Source of the DNA: CAZBWP01 sp964630265
GTDB taxonomy: Bacteria; Pseudomonadota; Alphaproteobacteria; Rhodospirillales; Defluviicoccaceae
DNA length: 29,297 nt
Assembly (NCBI GenBank): GCA_964630265.1
Contig: CAZVRW010000041.1
Span: 1-29,297 of the forward strand
Reading direction: 5' to 3'
Shown here: positions 7,624 to 15,189 of the stretch, in pieces
Layout: each line of letters opens with the position of its first letter
Position numbering within the stretch: the stretch's first letter is position 1
The notes under the pieces: model-generated
The model's database searches: none
What the model saw: only the letters and a program-made list of their open reading frames with translations
What the model was told of the DNA's origin: nothing
Program-made: the position numbers and the translations under genes

Positions 7624-8385
7624 ATGCGTCCGACCCGACGACGTGCCCGCAGATCGTGGCTCGGCCCACCGCGGCTGCTGCCCCTGGTCATCGTTGCCGC
7701 ATCGGCGGCGCTGGTGGTCCGCCTGGACGGCCTGGGCCAAAACCTGCGATCGCTGGCGAATGCCACGGTGACCATCGCCGAGGCGCAGGCGGATGACGGC
7801 ACGAAGCACGGTAGCGAGCCGCTGGCAGCGGCGGCCGGCGGCGGCGGCGCCGAAGCCGCCGGCGAACCGGCATCGCCGCCCCCGCCAACGGATCAGGAGC
7901 CGGCCCCTGCCGCCGACCCCCCCTCCGCCGAGGCCCCTGTCGTCGCGAGCCTCAGCCCGGCTGAGATCGAAGTGCTGCAGCAGCTCGCCGAACGGCGCAA
8001 CCAGCTCGACACGCGCGAACGCGACATCGCCGATCGCAGCGTGTTGCTGGAGGCCGCCGAAGCCCGCATCGACCAAAAGGTGACAGAGCTCAAGGAGCTG
8101 CGTGCCACCCTGGAAGAGCTGGTCAGCGCCTTCGAGGCGCAGGAGGACTCCAAGATCCGTTCGCTCGTAAAGATCTACGAGACGATGAAGCCGCGCGATG
8201 CCGCGCGTATCTTCGAGGAACTTGAAATGGACACGCTGCTGATGGTGGCGGACCGGATGAAGGAGCGGAGCTTGGCGCCGATCATGGCCAACCTCAACCC
8301 GGCCAAGGCCAAGGAGGTGACGGTCGAACTCGCCCGATTGCGACAGCTGCCGGCGGAGTTCCAGCCGGCGACCGCGCCCCGCTGA
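7624..8385 (+). CDS. MotE-like protein with coiled coil and MgtE-N-like domain
   Basis: The 253-residue product has an N-terminal hydrophobic segment (about residues 17-33) and a Pro/Ala/Glu-rich linker (residues 45-105). A long coiled coil follows (about 108-185; PAEIEVLQQLAERRNQLDTR, then IDQKVTELKELRATLEEL). It ends in an MgtE-N-like helical domain (LVKIYETMKPRDAARIFEEL, LAPIMANLNPAKAKEVT). This is the layout of MotE-family proteins; in Sinorhizobium, MotE is a periplasmic chaperone for the motor protein MotC. A TTG two codons upstream overlaps the previous stop, but the ATG at 7624 is preferred. The position after fliM/DUF6468 and before two MotB-like genes supports a stator-assembly role, which is inference. 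Confidence 0.75.
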   Translation: MRPTRRRARRSWLGPPRLLPLVIVAASAALVVRLDGLGQNLRSLANATVTIAEAQADDGTKHGSEPLAAAAGGGGAEAAGEPASPPPPTDQEPAPAADPPSAEAPVVASLSPAEIEVLQQLAERRNQLDTRERDIADRSVLLEAAEARIDQKVTELKELRATLEELVSAFEAQEDSKIRSLVKIYETMKPRDAARIFEELEMDTLLMVADRMKERSLAPIMANLNPAKAKEVTVELARLRQLPAEFQPATAPR

Positions 8386-8429
8386 CCGGCGTCGGAATGC
8401 AGTTGCAGCGGCCTGGCAGGCACCGTAAT

Positions 8430-8447
8430 ATAACCCAATAGGGGTAT
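8430..8447. repeat. AT-rich dyad between motE-like and MotB-like genes
   Basis: ATAACCCAATAGGGGTAT is an imperfect 18-base palindrome: six of seven positions pair across the four-base centre AATA. It lies inside the only AT-rich patch of an otherwise tightly packed unit, about 45 bases after the MotE-like stop and 58 bases before the chosen start of the next gene. It may be an operator or part of an internal promoter; no matching -35/-10 pair is clear. Confidence 0.35.
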
Positions 8448-8504
8448 TTCACCGTCCATGGCGTGCCGGAGGGACGGGCTGGCACGCGCGACGCGAGGTG
8501 GCAC

Positions 8505-9278
8505 GTGCTCGCCGAACACCGGCCCCAGATCCGGATCGATGCCTCGAAGACCGACGACGGGGCGGCAGCGGCCGCTGTTGAGCCGCCGCTCCCGGCGCTC
8601 CCGCCGGTACCGATGCGCCTCGCGGCGGCGGATGATGCCGACACACCGATGTCGACGACCCTGCTGCTGTCGCTGTTCCTGCTGATCCTGGCGTTTTTTA
8701 TCGCCCTGGTCAGCATGGCGCGCCCCAGTGACGACAAGTCGATCTGGGTGTTGCGCAGCGTCGCAGAAACGTTCGCACCGACCGCGCCGGACGGCGACAC
8801 GACCCGGCAGCCGGCGACGGTCACGGGCGATGCGCTGTCCGTGCCGTCGTTCGCAGAGCGGCTGCACCGTGTGTTCGCGACGGAACTCGCTGTTGCCGTC
8901 GTCCGCTCCAGACAGGGTGGCCGGCGCCTCAGCGTCTCAGTGCCCGCGAGCGCGGTGTTCGAGCCCGGCCGCGCGGCGCTGCTGCCGACCGCGCGGACGT
9001 TGCTCGACGACGTGGTCATCGTCGTCGGTGATCGGCCCGCCGGCGTCGCCGTCGCCATCGACGCCCGGCTGACCCTCGAGGCCCCGGGTGGCGGCACCTC
9101 GACGTTGGCGCGCCGGCGCGCCGCCGCTCTGGCCGCCGCGTTCACCGGCCGCGGCATCGCGGCGGACACCCTCAGCGTCGGCATCGCGGTCGGACCGGCC
9201 GACGGCGTCCGCTTGGCATTCGTCATCGATCCGGAGCCCAACCGGCGGACGAATGCGCCCATGGAGACCGGCGGTTGA
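8505..9278 (+). CDS. OmpA-like/MotB-like membrane protein lacking the stator Asp
   Basis: The product (257 residues from the GTG at 8505) has a cytoplasmic N-terminal arm, one membrane helix at residues 49-71 (TTLLLSLFLLILAFFIALVS) and a periplasmic OmpA-like domain. That domain contains SVSVPASAVFEPGRAALLPT and LARRRAAALAAAFTGRGIAA, matching the usual strand plus RRAxAV helix. The helix aligns with the MotB stator helix through its LAFF. At the place of the proton-binding Asp, seven residues before the Ala of AFF, it has Ser56. It therefore probably does not conduct protons by itself. The start is uncertain: GTG 8505 has GAGG six bases upstream, while GTG 8463 has no well-placed site. The next gene overlaps its stop. 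Confidence 0.7.
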   Translation: MLAEHRPQIRIDASKTDDGAAAAAVEPPLPALPPVPMRLAAADDADTPMSTTLLLSLFLLILAFFIALVSMARPSDDKSIWVLRSVAETFAPTAPDGDTTRQPATVTGDALSVPSFAERLHRVFATELAVAVVRSRQGGRRLSVSVPASAVFEPGRAALLPTARTLLDDVVIVVGDRPAGVAVAIDARLTLEAPGGGTSTLARRRAAALAAAFTGRGIAADTLSVGIAVGPADGVRLAFVIDPEPNRRTNAPMETGG

Positions 9279-10066
9279 ACCGGCACGCGGATTTCCGGGC
9301 CGCGCCGCCCCCGGCACCGGCGGCGGATGCCTCTTCGACGCCACGGGACGAAACCGCCGAGCCGGTCTCCGACCTGCCGGTCTCCGACTTGCCGCCGCTT
9401 ATGCCGCCACCGGTGCCCACCGCGCCGCCGCTGCTCGGCCGGCGGATGTGGCTCGTCACCTTCACCGACCTCGTCTCGCTGTTGCTGGCGTTCTTCATCC
9501 TGCTGTTCGCCATGCAGGAGGTGCCGGAGGACCTCTGGCGGTCGACCGTCGACTCCCTGACCCAAAGCCTCGATCCACGCCAAGCGTCCGCGCGTCTGCC
9601 GACCGCGGAACGGACCGTCGGTCGCGCGCCCGACGAGCCGGCCAGCGACCTGGATTATCTGGCGGCGATCCTGGCCGAGACGCTGGCGGCCGAGCCGGCC
9701 CTCGCGGGCGCCCGCTTGGTCCGCGCGCCGGACGCCCTGGTGGTGGCCCTGCCGCCCGGTCGTGCCGACAGCGAAGAGGGCGCCGACAACGGCTTCCGGG
9801 CCGCCGACGCGGCGATGCTGGTGGCCCTGGGCGGCGTGCTGCGCCACATCGGCAACCCGGTCATCGCCATCGCGCGGACCGTCGACCCGCGTCGGGCGAC
9901 GACCGCCGATGCCTGGTCGGACGCCATCGCCCTCGCCGAGAACGCCGCCCTGGCGCTACGCAGCGGCGGTTACGGCCGCCCGATTGTCGCAGAGGGCCGG
10001 GTCTTCGGAGACGCCCGCGAGCGCCGGCTGGAGATCGCGCTGCAGAGCGCGGAGGCGCGGCGATGA
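9275..10066 (+). CDS. MotB-like stator protein with conserved Asp
   Basis: A 263-residue protein with a Pro-rich cytoplasmic arm and then a typical MotB plug/helix: MWLVTFTDLVSLLLAFFILL at residues 58-77. Asp65 sits exactly seven residues before the Ala of AFF, as Asp32 does in E. coli MotB. The C-terminal half resembles a degenerate OmpA-like domain (VVALPPGRADSEEGADNGF, then AWSDAIALAENAALALRSGG), with the peptidoglycan-binding residues hard to recognise. The start is a TTG overlapping the previous stop (TTGA), with GGAG eight bases upstream. The stop overlaps the ATG of the TPR/AMIN gene as ATGA once the scaffold gap is collapsed. No motA is adjacent. Confidence 0.78.
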   Translation: MNRHADFRAAPPPAPAADASSTPRDETAEPVSDLPVSDLPPLMPPPVPTAPPLLGRRMWLVTFTDLVSLLLAFFILLFAMQEVPEDLWRSTVDSLTQSLDPRQASARLPTAERTVGRAPDEPASDLDYLAAILAETLAAEPALAGARLVRAPDALVVALPPGRADSEEGADNGFRAADAAMLVALGGVLRHIGNPVIAIARTVDPRRATTADAWSDAIALAENAALALRSGGYGRPIVAEGRVFGDARERRLEIALQSAEARR

Positions 10067-10226
10067 CCGCCCGCGCGCGTCTGCCCTGGCGANNNNNNNN
10101 NNNNNNNNNNNNNNNNNNNNNNNNNNNNNNNNNNNNNNNNNNNNNNNNNNNNNNNNNNNNNNNNNNNNNNNNNNNNNNNNNNNNNNNNNNNNGGCGATGA
10201 CCGCCCGCGCGCGTCTGCCCTGGCGA
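10059..10226. other. Scaffold gap with duplicated 34-nt flanks
   Basis: Bases 10093-10192 are exactly 100 N. The 34 bases before the gap (10059-10092) are identical to the 34 bases after it (10193-10226). This is what an unmerged overlap of two contig ends looks like, so the true sequence probably lacks 134 bases here. Collapsing it leaves the MotB-like gene intact and makes its TGA overlap the ATG of the next gene as ATGA. A real tandem repeat of unknown copy number is the alternative. Confidence 0.85.
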
Positions 10227-13200
10227 CGGCTGCCCTGGCTGCTGCTGCCCTGGCTGCTGCTCGGCGCAATCCTCGCGCTCACCGGCGTGCCGCTGCCATT
10301 GGCCGCCACCGAAGCGCCGGCGACGGTGCGGGTGCGGGCCGGCCAGCACGACGGCTTCGGCCGTCTGGTGTTCGACTGGGATCGCCCGCGGCCGTTCACC
10401 GCCACGGTCGAGGGCGACCGGCTGATCGTCCGCTTCGACGCGCCGTTCGTGGCGGACTACCGGCGTGCCGAGCGCCTGCTGCAGCCATGGATCGGCACCG
10501 CCGAACCGGCGGCGGACGAGCGATCCGTCAGCTTTCCGCTGAAGCGGCCGCTCACCGTCCGCACCTTCCATCACAAGCGCTCCGCCGTCATCGACCTGCT
10601 GCCCTCGGCCGCCACGGCACCGCCGCGGCACGACCCGGCGGCCACGCCCACAGCGCCGGCGGCGCCGTCCCCGACCGTCGATCCGCCGGCCCAACTCCCG
10701 GCCCAACCGGCAGCGGCACCACTGATCGGCGTGCGCACCGGCGAGCACGACGGCTTCAGCCGCCTGGTCTTCGACTGGCCGCGTCCGGTCGGCTACCGGA
10801 TCGACCGCACGACGGATCGCGTCACCGTCACCTTCGATGCCGCGGCGCGGTTCCGCCTGCCGCGCGCCGGCCGCACGCCGGCCCGCCGCATCCCCGCCGT
10901 CGCCGCCGCACCGGTCGACGCCGGAAGCGCCGTGACCCTCACCGTGCCGCGCAACGCCCGGGTGCGCGACCTGCGGGTTGGCAACCGGATCGTCGTGGAC
11001 GTCTTTGCCGCCGACACGGCCCGAACCGAGACGGCCCGAACCGAGACGGCAGATCCGGCGGCCGCCCCCCAGCCCGCCCTGTCGGAAGCCGCCGCACCGG
11101 AAGCCGCCGCACCGTCCCCCCCTGCTCGAGAACCCGCTGTCACGAAACCTCCCGCCGCGACCGCGCTACCGGCAACCGCGCCACCGGCAATCGCGCCTCC
11201 GGCAATCGCGCCTCCGGCAACAGCGATCCCGGCGAGGGAGACGGCAAAGGAGCCGGCGGCAGCGGCGCCAGCAACGACGCCCTCCGGAGACTCGGCAGCC
11301 GACTCAGCCAGCCCCGACGCTGCCGTCGACCCTGCCGTCGATGCTGCCGTCGATGCTGTCGTCGACGCCGCCGTCGACCCTGCCGTCGACGCTGCCGTCG
11401 ACGCCGACCGCCCGCAGGTGCTGCGCTTCCCCTGGTCGGACCCGGTGGCGGCCGCGGTGTTTCGGCGCGGCGACCAGTTGTGGATCGTCTTCGACGCGCC
11501 GGCCACGTTCGACCCGGCGTTGCTGACCGTGCCCGGGGTGATCCGTGCGGTGGAGGCGGTACCGGTCGCCCGGGCGACGGCGCTGCGCCTGCACGTGGCC
11601 GCCGACGTTCACCCGCATGTCCGGCGCGACGGCTTGGCGTGGCTGGTCGAGTTCGCCGCCGCCCCCCAACCGGCCGACGCGCCGCTGGTCCCCGAGGTCC
11701 GCCTGGACTCTCCCGTGGGCCCATCGGTGGTGCTGGCCGATGCGGGGCCGGGGCGCCTGATCACCGTGACCGATCCCGAGGTCGGCGACGAGATCTCGGT
11801 CGTGCCGCTGTTGCCGCTGCGTCGCGGTGTCGAGCGCCCCTACGACTACCCGCAATTCCGCCTGCTCGCCTCGGCGCAGGGCGTGGCCATCGTCCCGCGG
11901 ACCACCGATCTGCTGGTGCGGACGCTGGAGCGAGGCATCGAAATCACCGCGACCGGGGAGTTGCACGTCTCGCAGGTGCCGGCCGCCGCACGCTCCCGGC
12001 AGGCGCTCGGCGCGGGCGAACCGCTCAGCCGCGCGCTCGCACCGGAGGATTGGCGAGAGCCCGGCGACGTCGCCTTCGCCGCGGAACGCCAGCGCCTGTT
12101 GCAGGCCGCCGTCGTCGCCGAACCGGAGAGCCGCGAGCGGGCCCGGCTCGACCTCGCACGCTTTTATCTCGGTCGCGGTTTCGGTGTCGAAGGGCTGGGC
12201 GTGCTGCGGGTGATCGCGGCCGATCGCCCGGCCATAGCCGACTCGCCAGCCTTCCGGCTGATGCAGGGGATCGGGCTGTTCCTCGCCGGGCGCCACGCCG
12301 AGGCGGCGACGGAGTTCGCCCATTCAAGCCTCGCCGGGATCGATGAGGCGGCGCTCTGGCGGGCCGCGACGCTGGCGGCAGCGGGCCGCCCGGCGGCGGC
12401 GGCCGAGGCCTTCGCCGCAACCGGTGCCATCGCGCTCGGCTATCCAACGGCGCTCCGCGCGCCGGTCATCGCCCTGGCCGCGGAAGCCCTGGCCGCGGCC
12501 AGCCGCGCCGAACCGGCGCGCCCCTATCTGGACGTGCTCGCCGCCGAGTTGCCCGGCGTCGTCCCGTCCGCCCGCCTCGCCTATCTGGAAGGTCGCTGGC
12601 ACGAGGCGGCAGGCGAGATCGACGCCGCCCTCGATCGCTATGACGTCGCGGCGCGCGGCACCGACCGCCCGAGCCGTGCCAAGGCGATGTTCGCCGCGAC
12701 GGAGTTGCGCCTCGAGCATGGCCTGATCGACCCCGCCACCGCCATCGCCGCGCTCGATGCCCTTCGCGTCGAGTGGCGCGGCGATGCCCTCGAGCACGCG
12801 GTGCTGCGGCGGCTGGGCGGACTCGCCATTGCCGAGGGGCGGTACGCCGAAGGGCTCCGGGCACTCCGGTCCGCGGCGACGCACTTCCCCGACGCTCCGG
12901 AGGCCGCCGATGTCGCCGGCGAAATGGCCCGCACCTTCGAACGGCTGTACCTCAAGGGCGGCGCCGACGCGCTGCCGCCGGTCCAGGCGATCGCCCTTTA
13001 CGACGAGTTCCGCGAACTGACGCCGGCCGGCGACGCGGGCAACGAGATGATCCGCCGGCTGGCGGATCGGCTGGTCGCCGTGGATCTGCTCGACCGCGCC
13101 GCGGACTTGCTGGAGGACCAGGTGCGCCTGCGCCTGGAAGGCGCGGAGCGGGGACGCATCGGCGCTCGCCTCGCCTTGATCTACCTGCTCGACAACCGGC

Positions 13201-13760
13201 CGGAGGCAGCGCTGGCCGCGCTCGCGTCATCCGCCGAGGGCGATACGGCTGACGTGGACGGCACCACGGCGCTGCGCCAGCAACGCGGCCGGCTGCGCGC
13301 CCGCGCCCTGGTCGAACTCGGCCGGACCGAGGCGGCGCTCGCAGCGCTCGCCGGCGACGACGGCGTCGAGGCGGACCTGGTTCGCGCCGAGCTGTTCTGG
13401 CGGGTTCGCGACTGGCCGCGGGCCGGTGATGCCTTGCGGCGGGTCGCCGCCGCCTCGGGCGCCGAAGCGGGCCAGCCGTTGGACGAGCAGCAGGCCCGCT
13501 TCGTGCTCAACCGGGCCGTGGCGCTGACCCTGGATGGCAACGAGGCCGATCTGGCGTCGCTGCGCTCCGCCTTCGGTCCGGCGATGAACGCGACCGCCTA
13601 CGGCGACGCCTTCCGCCTGATTGCCGCCGGCGACACCGGAAGCGAGGCCGGACTCGTCGACACGCTGGAGCGCGACGTTGCCGCGGTCGAGGGCTTCCAG
13701 GCGTTCCTCGCGGTCTATCGCGACCGCCTGCGCACCGGCGGCCTCAGCGCCATCAACTGA
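10197..13760 (+). CDS. Large exported TPR-like protein with AMIN-like repeats, flagellar locus
   Basis: This 1187-residue protein begins with a hydrophobic export signal (about residues 8-36). Two related beta-rich units follow at about 43-140 and 178-275, each opening with VR-G-HDGF-RLVFDW and resembling AMIN domains. A 120-residue Ala/Pro/Thr linker comes next, ending in an AAVD/PAVD repeat (375-402). A third partial unit (RFPWSDPVAAAVFRRGDQLW) is at about 407-440. The remainder, roughly 620-1187, is helical and Ala/Leu-rich with TPR-like patterns (for example ARLDLARFYLGRGFGVEGLG). The ATG overlaps the MotB-like stop when the gap is collapsed. A periplasmic scaffold for stators or the basal body is the likely role from context. 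The gene is not one I can name. Confidence 0.72.
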   Translation: MTARARLPWRRLPWLLLPWLLLGAILALTGVPLPLAATEAPATVRVRAGQHDGFGRLVFDWDRPRPFTATVEGDRLIVRFDAPFVADYRRAERLLQPWIGTAEPAADERSVSFPLKRPLTVRTFHHKRSAVIDLLPSAATAPPRHDPAATPTAPAAPSPTVDPPAQLPAQPAAAPLIGVRTGEHDGFSRLVFDWPRPVGYRIDRTTDRVTVTFDAAARFRLPRAGRTPARRIPAVAAAPVDAGSAVTLTVPRNARVRDLRVGNRIVVDVFAADTARTETARTETADPAAAPQPALSEAAAPEAAAPSPPAREPAVTKPPAATALPATAPPAIAPPAIAPPATAIPARETAKEPAAAAPATTPSGDSAADSASPDAAVDPAVDAAVDAVVDAAVDPAVDAAVDADRPQVLRFPWSDPVAAAVFRRGDQLWIVFDAPATFDPALLTVPGVIRAVEAVPVARATALRLHVAADVHPHVRRDGLAWLVEFAAAPQPADAPLVPEVRLDSPVGPSVVLADAGPGRLITVTDPEVGDEISVVPLLPLRRGVERPYDYPQFRLLASAQGVAIVPRTTDLLVRTLERGIEITATGELHVSQVPAAARSRQALGAGEPLSRALAPEDWREPGDVAFAAERQRLLQAAVVAEPESRERARLDLARFYLGRGFGVEGLGVLRVIAADRPAIADSPAFRLMQGIGLFLAGRHAEAATEFAHSSLAGIDEAALWRAATLAAAGRPAAAAEAFAATGAIALGYPTALRAPVIALAAEALAAASRAEPARPYLDVLAAELPGVVPSARLAYLEGRWHEAAGEIDAALDRYDVAARGTDRPSRAKAMFAATELRLEHGLIDPATAIAALDALRVEWRGDALEHAVLRRLGGLAIAEGRYAEGLRALRSAATHFPDAPEAADVAGEMARTFERLYLKGGADALPPVQAIALYDEFRELTPAGDAGNEMIRRLADRLVAVDLLDRAADLLEDQVRLRLEGAERGRIGARLALIYLLDNRPEAALAALASSAEGDTADVDGTTALRQQRGRLRARALVELGRTEAALAALAGDDGVEADLVRAELFWRVRDWPRAGDALRRVAAASGAEAGQPLDEQQARFVLNRAVALTLDGNEADLASLRSAFGPAMNATAYGDAFRLIAAGDTGSEAGLVDTLERDVAAVEGFQAFLAVYRDRLRTGGLSAIN
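10215..10259 (+). repeat. 15-nt tandem repeat encoding the signal sequence
   Basis: Three consecutive 15-base units (CTGCCCTGGCGACGG, then twice CTGCCCTGGCTGCTG) encode LPWRR-LPWLL-LPWLL, the core of the export signal of the TPR/AMIN protein. The left contig stops inside the first unit, so this repeat probably caused the assembly break. Confidence 0.8.
11319..11402 (+). repeat. 12-nt tandem repeat (AAVD/PAVD) in the TPR/AMIN gene
   Basis: Seven 12-base units of the type GCTGCCGTCGAC lie in frame. They encode AAVD PAVD AAVD AVVD AAVD PAVD AAVD at residues 375-402. The units differ by one or two bases. The repeat sits at the end of the low-complexity linker and is a likely site of length variation. 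Confidence 0.85.
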
Positions 13761-13812
13761 CGGAAACCGCCTCGCCGTCGCCCCGCGACCTCCGCGCGCC
13801 CGCAGATTTTCC

Positions 13813-13853
13813 TTGAAGCCGTAAGGCTTTTGCTGTAAAGGCGCGGCCCTTTA
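13813..13853 (+). promoter_or_regulatory. Possible promoter and stem-loops upstream of speD
   Basis: Two perfect short inverted repeats lie between the TPR/AMIN stop and speD: AAGCC-GTAA-GGCTT at 13816-13829, followed by TT, and TAAAGG-CGCGGC-CCTTTA at 13836-13853. The first could be a weak terminator for the flagellar unit. TTGAAG at 13813 with TAAAGG 17 bases later could be a weak promoter for speD. These are alternative readings of the same bases and none is certain. Confidence 0.3.
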
Positions 13854-13884
13854 TCGGTCAACGGCGGACAACAAGGAGGTGTGG

Positions 13885-14322
13885 ATGCCCAAGGATGTGT
13901 TCGAAGACGCCACTGCGACACGGCCGGCGGATGCCGGAGTCATGGTGGGGCCTGATTTCTTTATAGAAAAGGACGGTCTTCGATACGCCGGCGGTCATCT
14001 GCTCATCGATTTGTGGGAGGCCGACAACCTGACCGATCCGGCGGTCATCGAGCGGGCGTTGTGTGACGCGGCGCGGGCCGCCCAGGCGACCATCCTGCAC
14101 GCGCACTTCCACCAGTTCGGCGACGGCGGCGGCGTGTCGGGTGTCGTCGTCCTCGCCGAGTCGCACATCAGTATCCACACATGGCCGGAGCGCGCCTTCG
14201 CGGCGATCGACGTCTTCATGTGTGGCGCCTGTGACCCGATGAAGACGCTGCCGGTGATCCGCGAGGCTTTCGCGCCGGGACGCATCCACATGTCGGAAAA
14301 CCGGCGCGGTCTGCACACGTGA
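13885..14322 (+). CDS. speD: S-adenosylmethionine decarboxylase proenzyme
   Basis: The enzyme makes decarboxylated S-adenosylmethionine, the aminopropyl donor for spermidine. The 145-residue product is the short prokaryotic class of pyruvoyl enzyme. The self-cleavage site is the Glu92-Ser93 pair in VLAESHISIHTWPE; Ser93 becomes the pyruvoyl group. His98 and Cys113 (in DVFMCGACDP) match the residues known to act in processing and catalysis in the Thermotoga enzyme. The ATG at 13885 is set by a near-perfect AAGGAGGT five to six bases upstream; a GTG two codons earlier overlaps that site and is rejected. The stop overlaps the GTG start of speE (GTGA), so the two are translationally coupled. Confidence 0.95.
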   Translation: MPKDVFEDATATRPADAGVMVGPDFFIEKDGLRYAGGHLLIDLWEADNLTDPAVIERALCDAARAAQATILHAHFHQFGDGGGVSGVVVLAESHISIHTWPERAFAAIDVFMCGACDPMKTLPVIREAFAPGRIHMSENRRGLHT

Positions 14323-15170
14323 ACTGGTTCAACGAGGCCCTGCACCTGCAGCACGGCTACGGCCAACGCCTGCAGATCACCCGCGAGGTGCACCACGAGC
14401 GCACCCCGTTCCAGGAGATGCTGATCTTCGACACGCCGCTGTTCGGCCGGGTGCTGACCCTCGACGGCATCGTGCAGACCACCGAGCGCGACGAATTCTG
14501 CTACCACGACATGCTGACGCACGTGCCGATGTTGGCGCACGGGCGGGCGCGGCGCGTGCTGATCGTCGGCGGCGGCGACGGGGGCGTGCTGCGCGAGGTG
14601 CTGCGCCATCCGGTCGAGCGAGCGACCATGGTCGAGATCGACGGCGCCGTGGTCGCGGCCTGCCGCGCCCACATGCCGTCCCTGAGCGACGGCGCCTTCG
14701 ATGATCCGCGCACCGAGTTGTTGATCGACGACGGCATCCGCTACGTCGCCGAGGCCCGTGACTCCTTCGATGTCATTATCGTCGACTCGACCGATCCCAT
14801 GGGCCCCGGCGAGGTGCTGTTCACCGAGGCGTTCTACGCCGACTGCAGGCGGTTGCTCGGCGCCCATGGCGTGCTGGTGACCCAGTGCGGTGTGCCGTTC
14901 ATCCAGGGTGCCGAGGTCCGCGACAGCACCGCGCGGCTGCGGCCGCACTTCGCCGACGTCGGCTTCTATGTGACCGTGGTTCCGGGGTACATCGGCGGCT
15001 TCATGACCCTCGGCTGGGCGACGGACGACGCGACGTTGCGGCATGTCCCCGAGGCGACGCTGGCCGAACGGCTGGCGGCGCTCGGCTTTCAGCCGCGCTA
15101 CTATTCGCCGGCGGTACACCGGGCGGCGTTCGCGCTGCCGCCGTTCATCGAGAAGCTCGCGCGCGCCTGA
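14319..15170 (+). CDS. speE: Spermidine synthase
   Basis: This aminopropyltransferase joins decarboxylated S-adenosylmethionine and putrescine to give spermidine in the cytoplasm. The 283-residue product has the family signature QITREVHHERTPFQEM, and the central VLTLDGIVQTTERDEFCYHD that covers the polyamine-binding loop. It also has the nucleotide-binding glycine loop VGGGDGG (about residues 83-89), the acidic end of a strand at VEIDGAVV, and the catalytic motif VDSTDPMGP (Asp156, Asp159). GTG at 14319 overlaps the speD stop; no internal ATG would keep the N-terminal beta hairpin. It converges with the hsp20 gene, with only 19 bases between stops and no clear terminator. Confidence 0.96.
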   Translation: MNWFNEALHLQHGYGQRLQITREVHHERTPFQEMLIFDTPLFGRVLTLDGIVQTTERDEFCYHDMLTHVPMLAHGRARRVLIVGGGDGGVLREVLRHPVERATMVEIDGAVVAACRAHMPSLSDGAFDDPRTELLIDDGIRYVAEARDSFDVIIVDSTDPMGPGEVLFTEAFYADCRRLLGAHGVLVTQCGVPFIQGAEVRDSTARLRPHFADVGFYVTVVPGYIGGFMTLGWATDDATLRHVPEATLAERLAALGFQPRYYSPAVHRAAFALPPFIEKLARA

Positions 15171-15189
15171 GGCGTCGCGCGCGCCCGGC

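Noticed and set aside
8481..8497. TGGCACG with GG-N10-GC spacing, a possible sigma-54 promoter before the first MotB-like gene
   Set aside because: The -12 element reads ACGC and not TTGC. GG-N10-GC pairs arise often by chance at this GC content.
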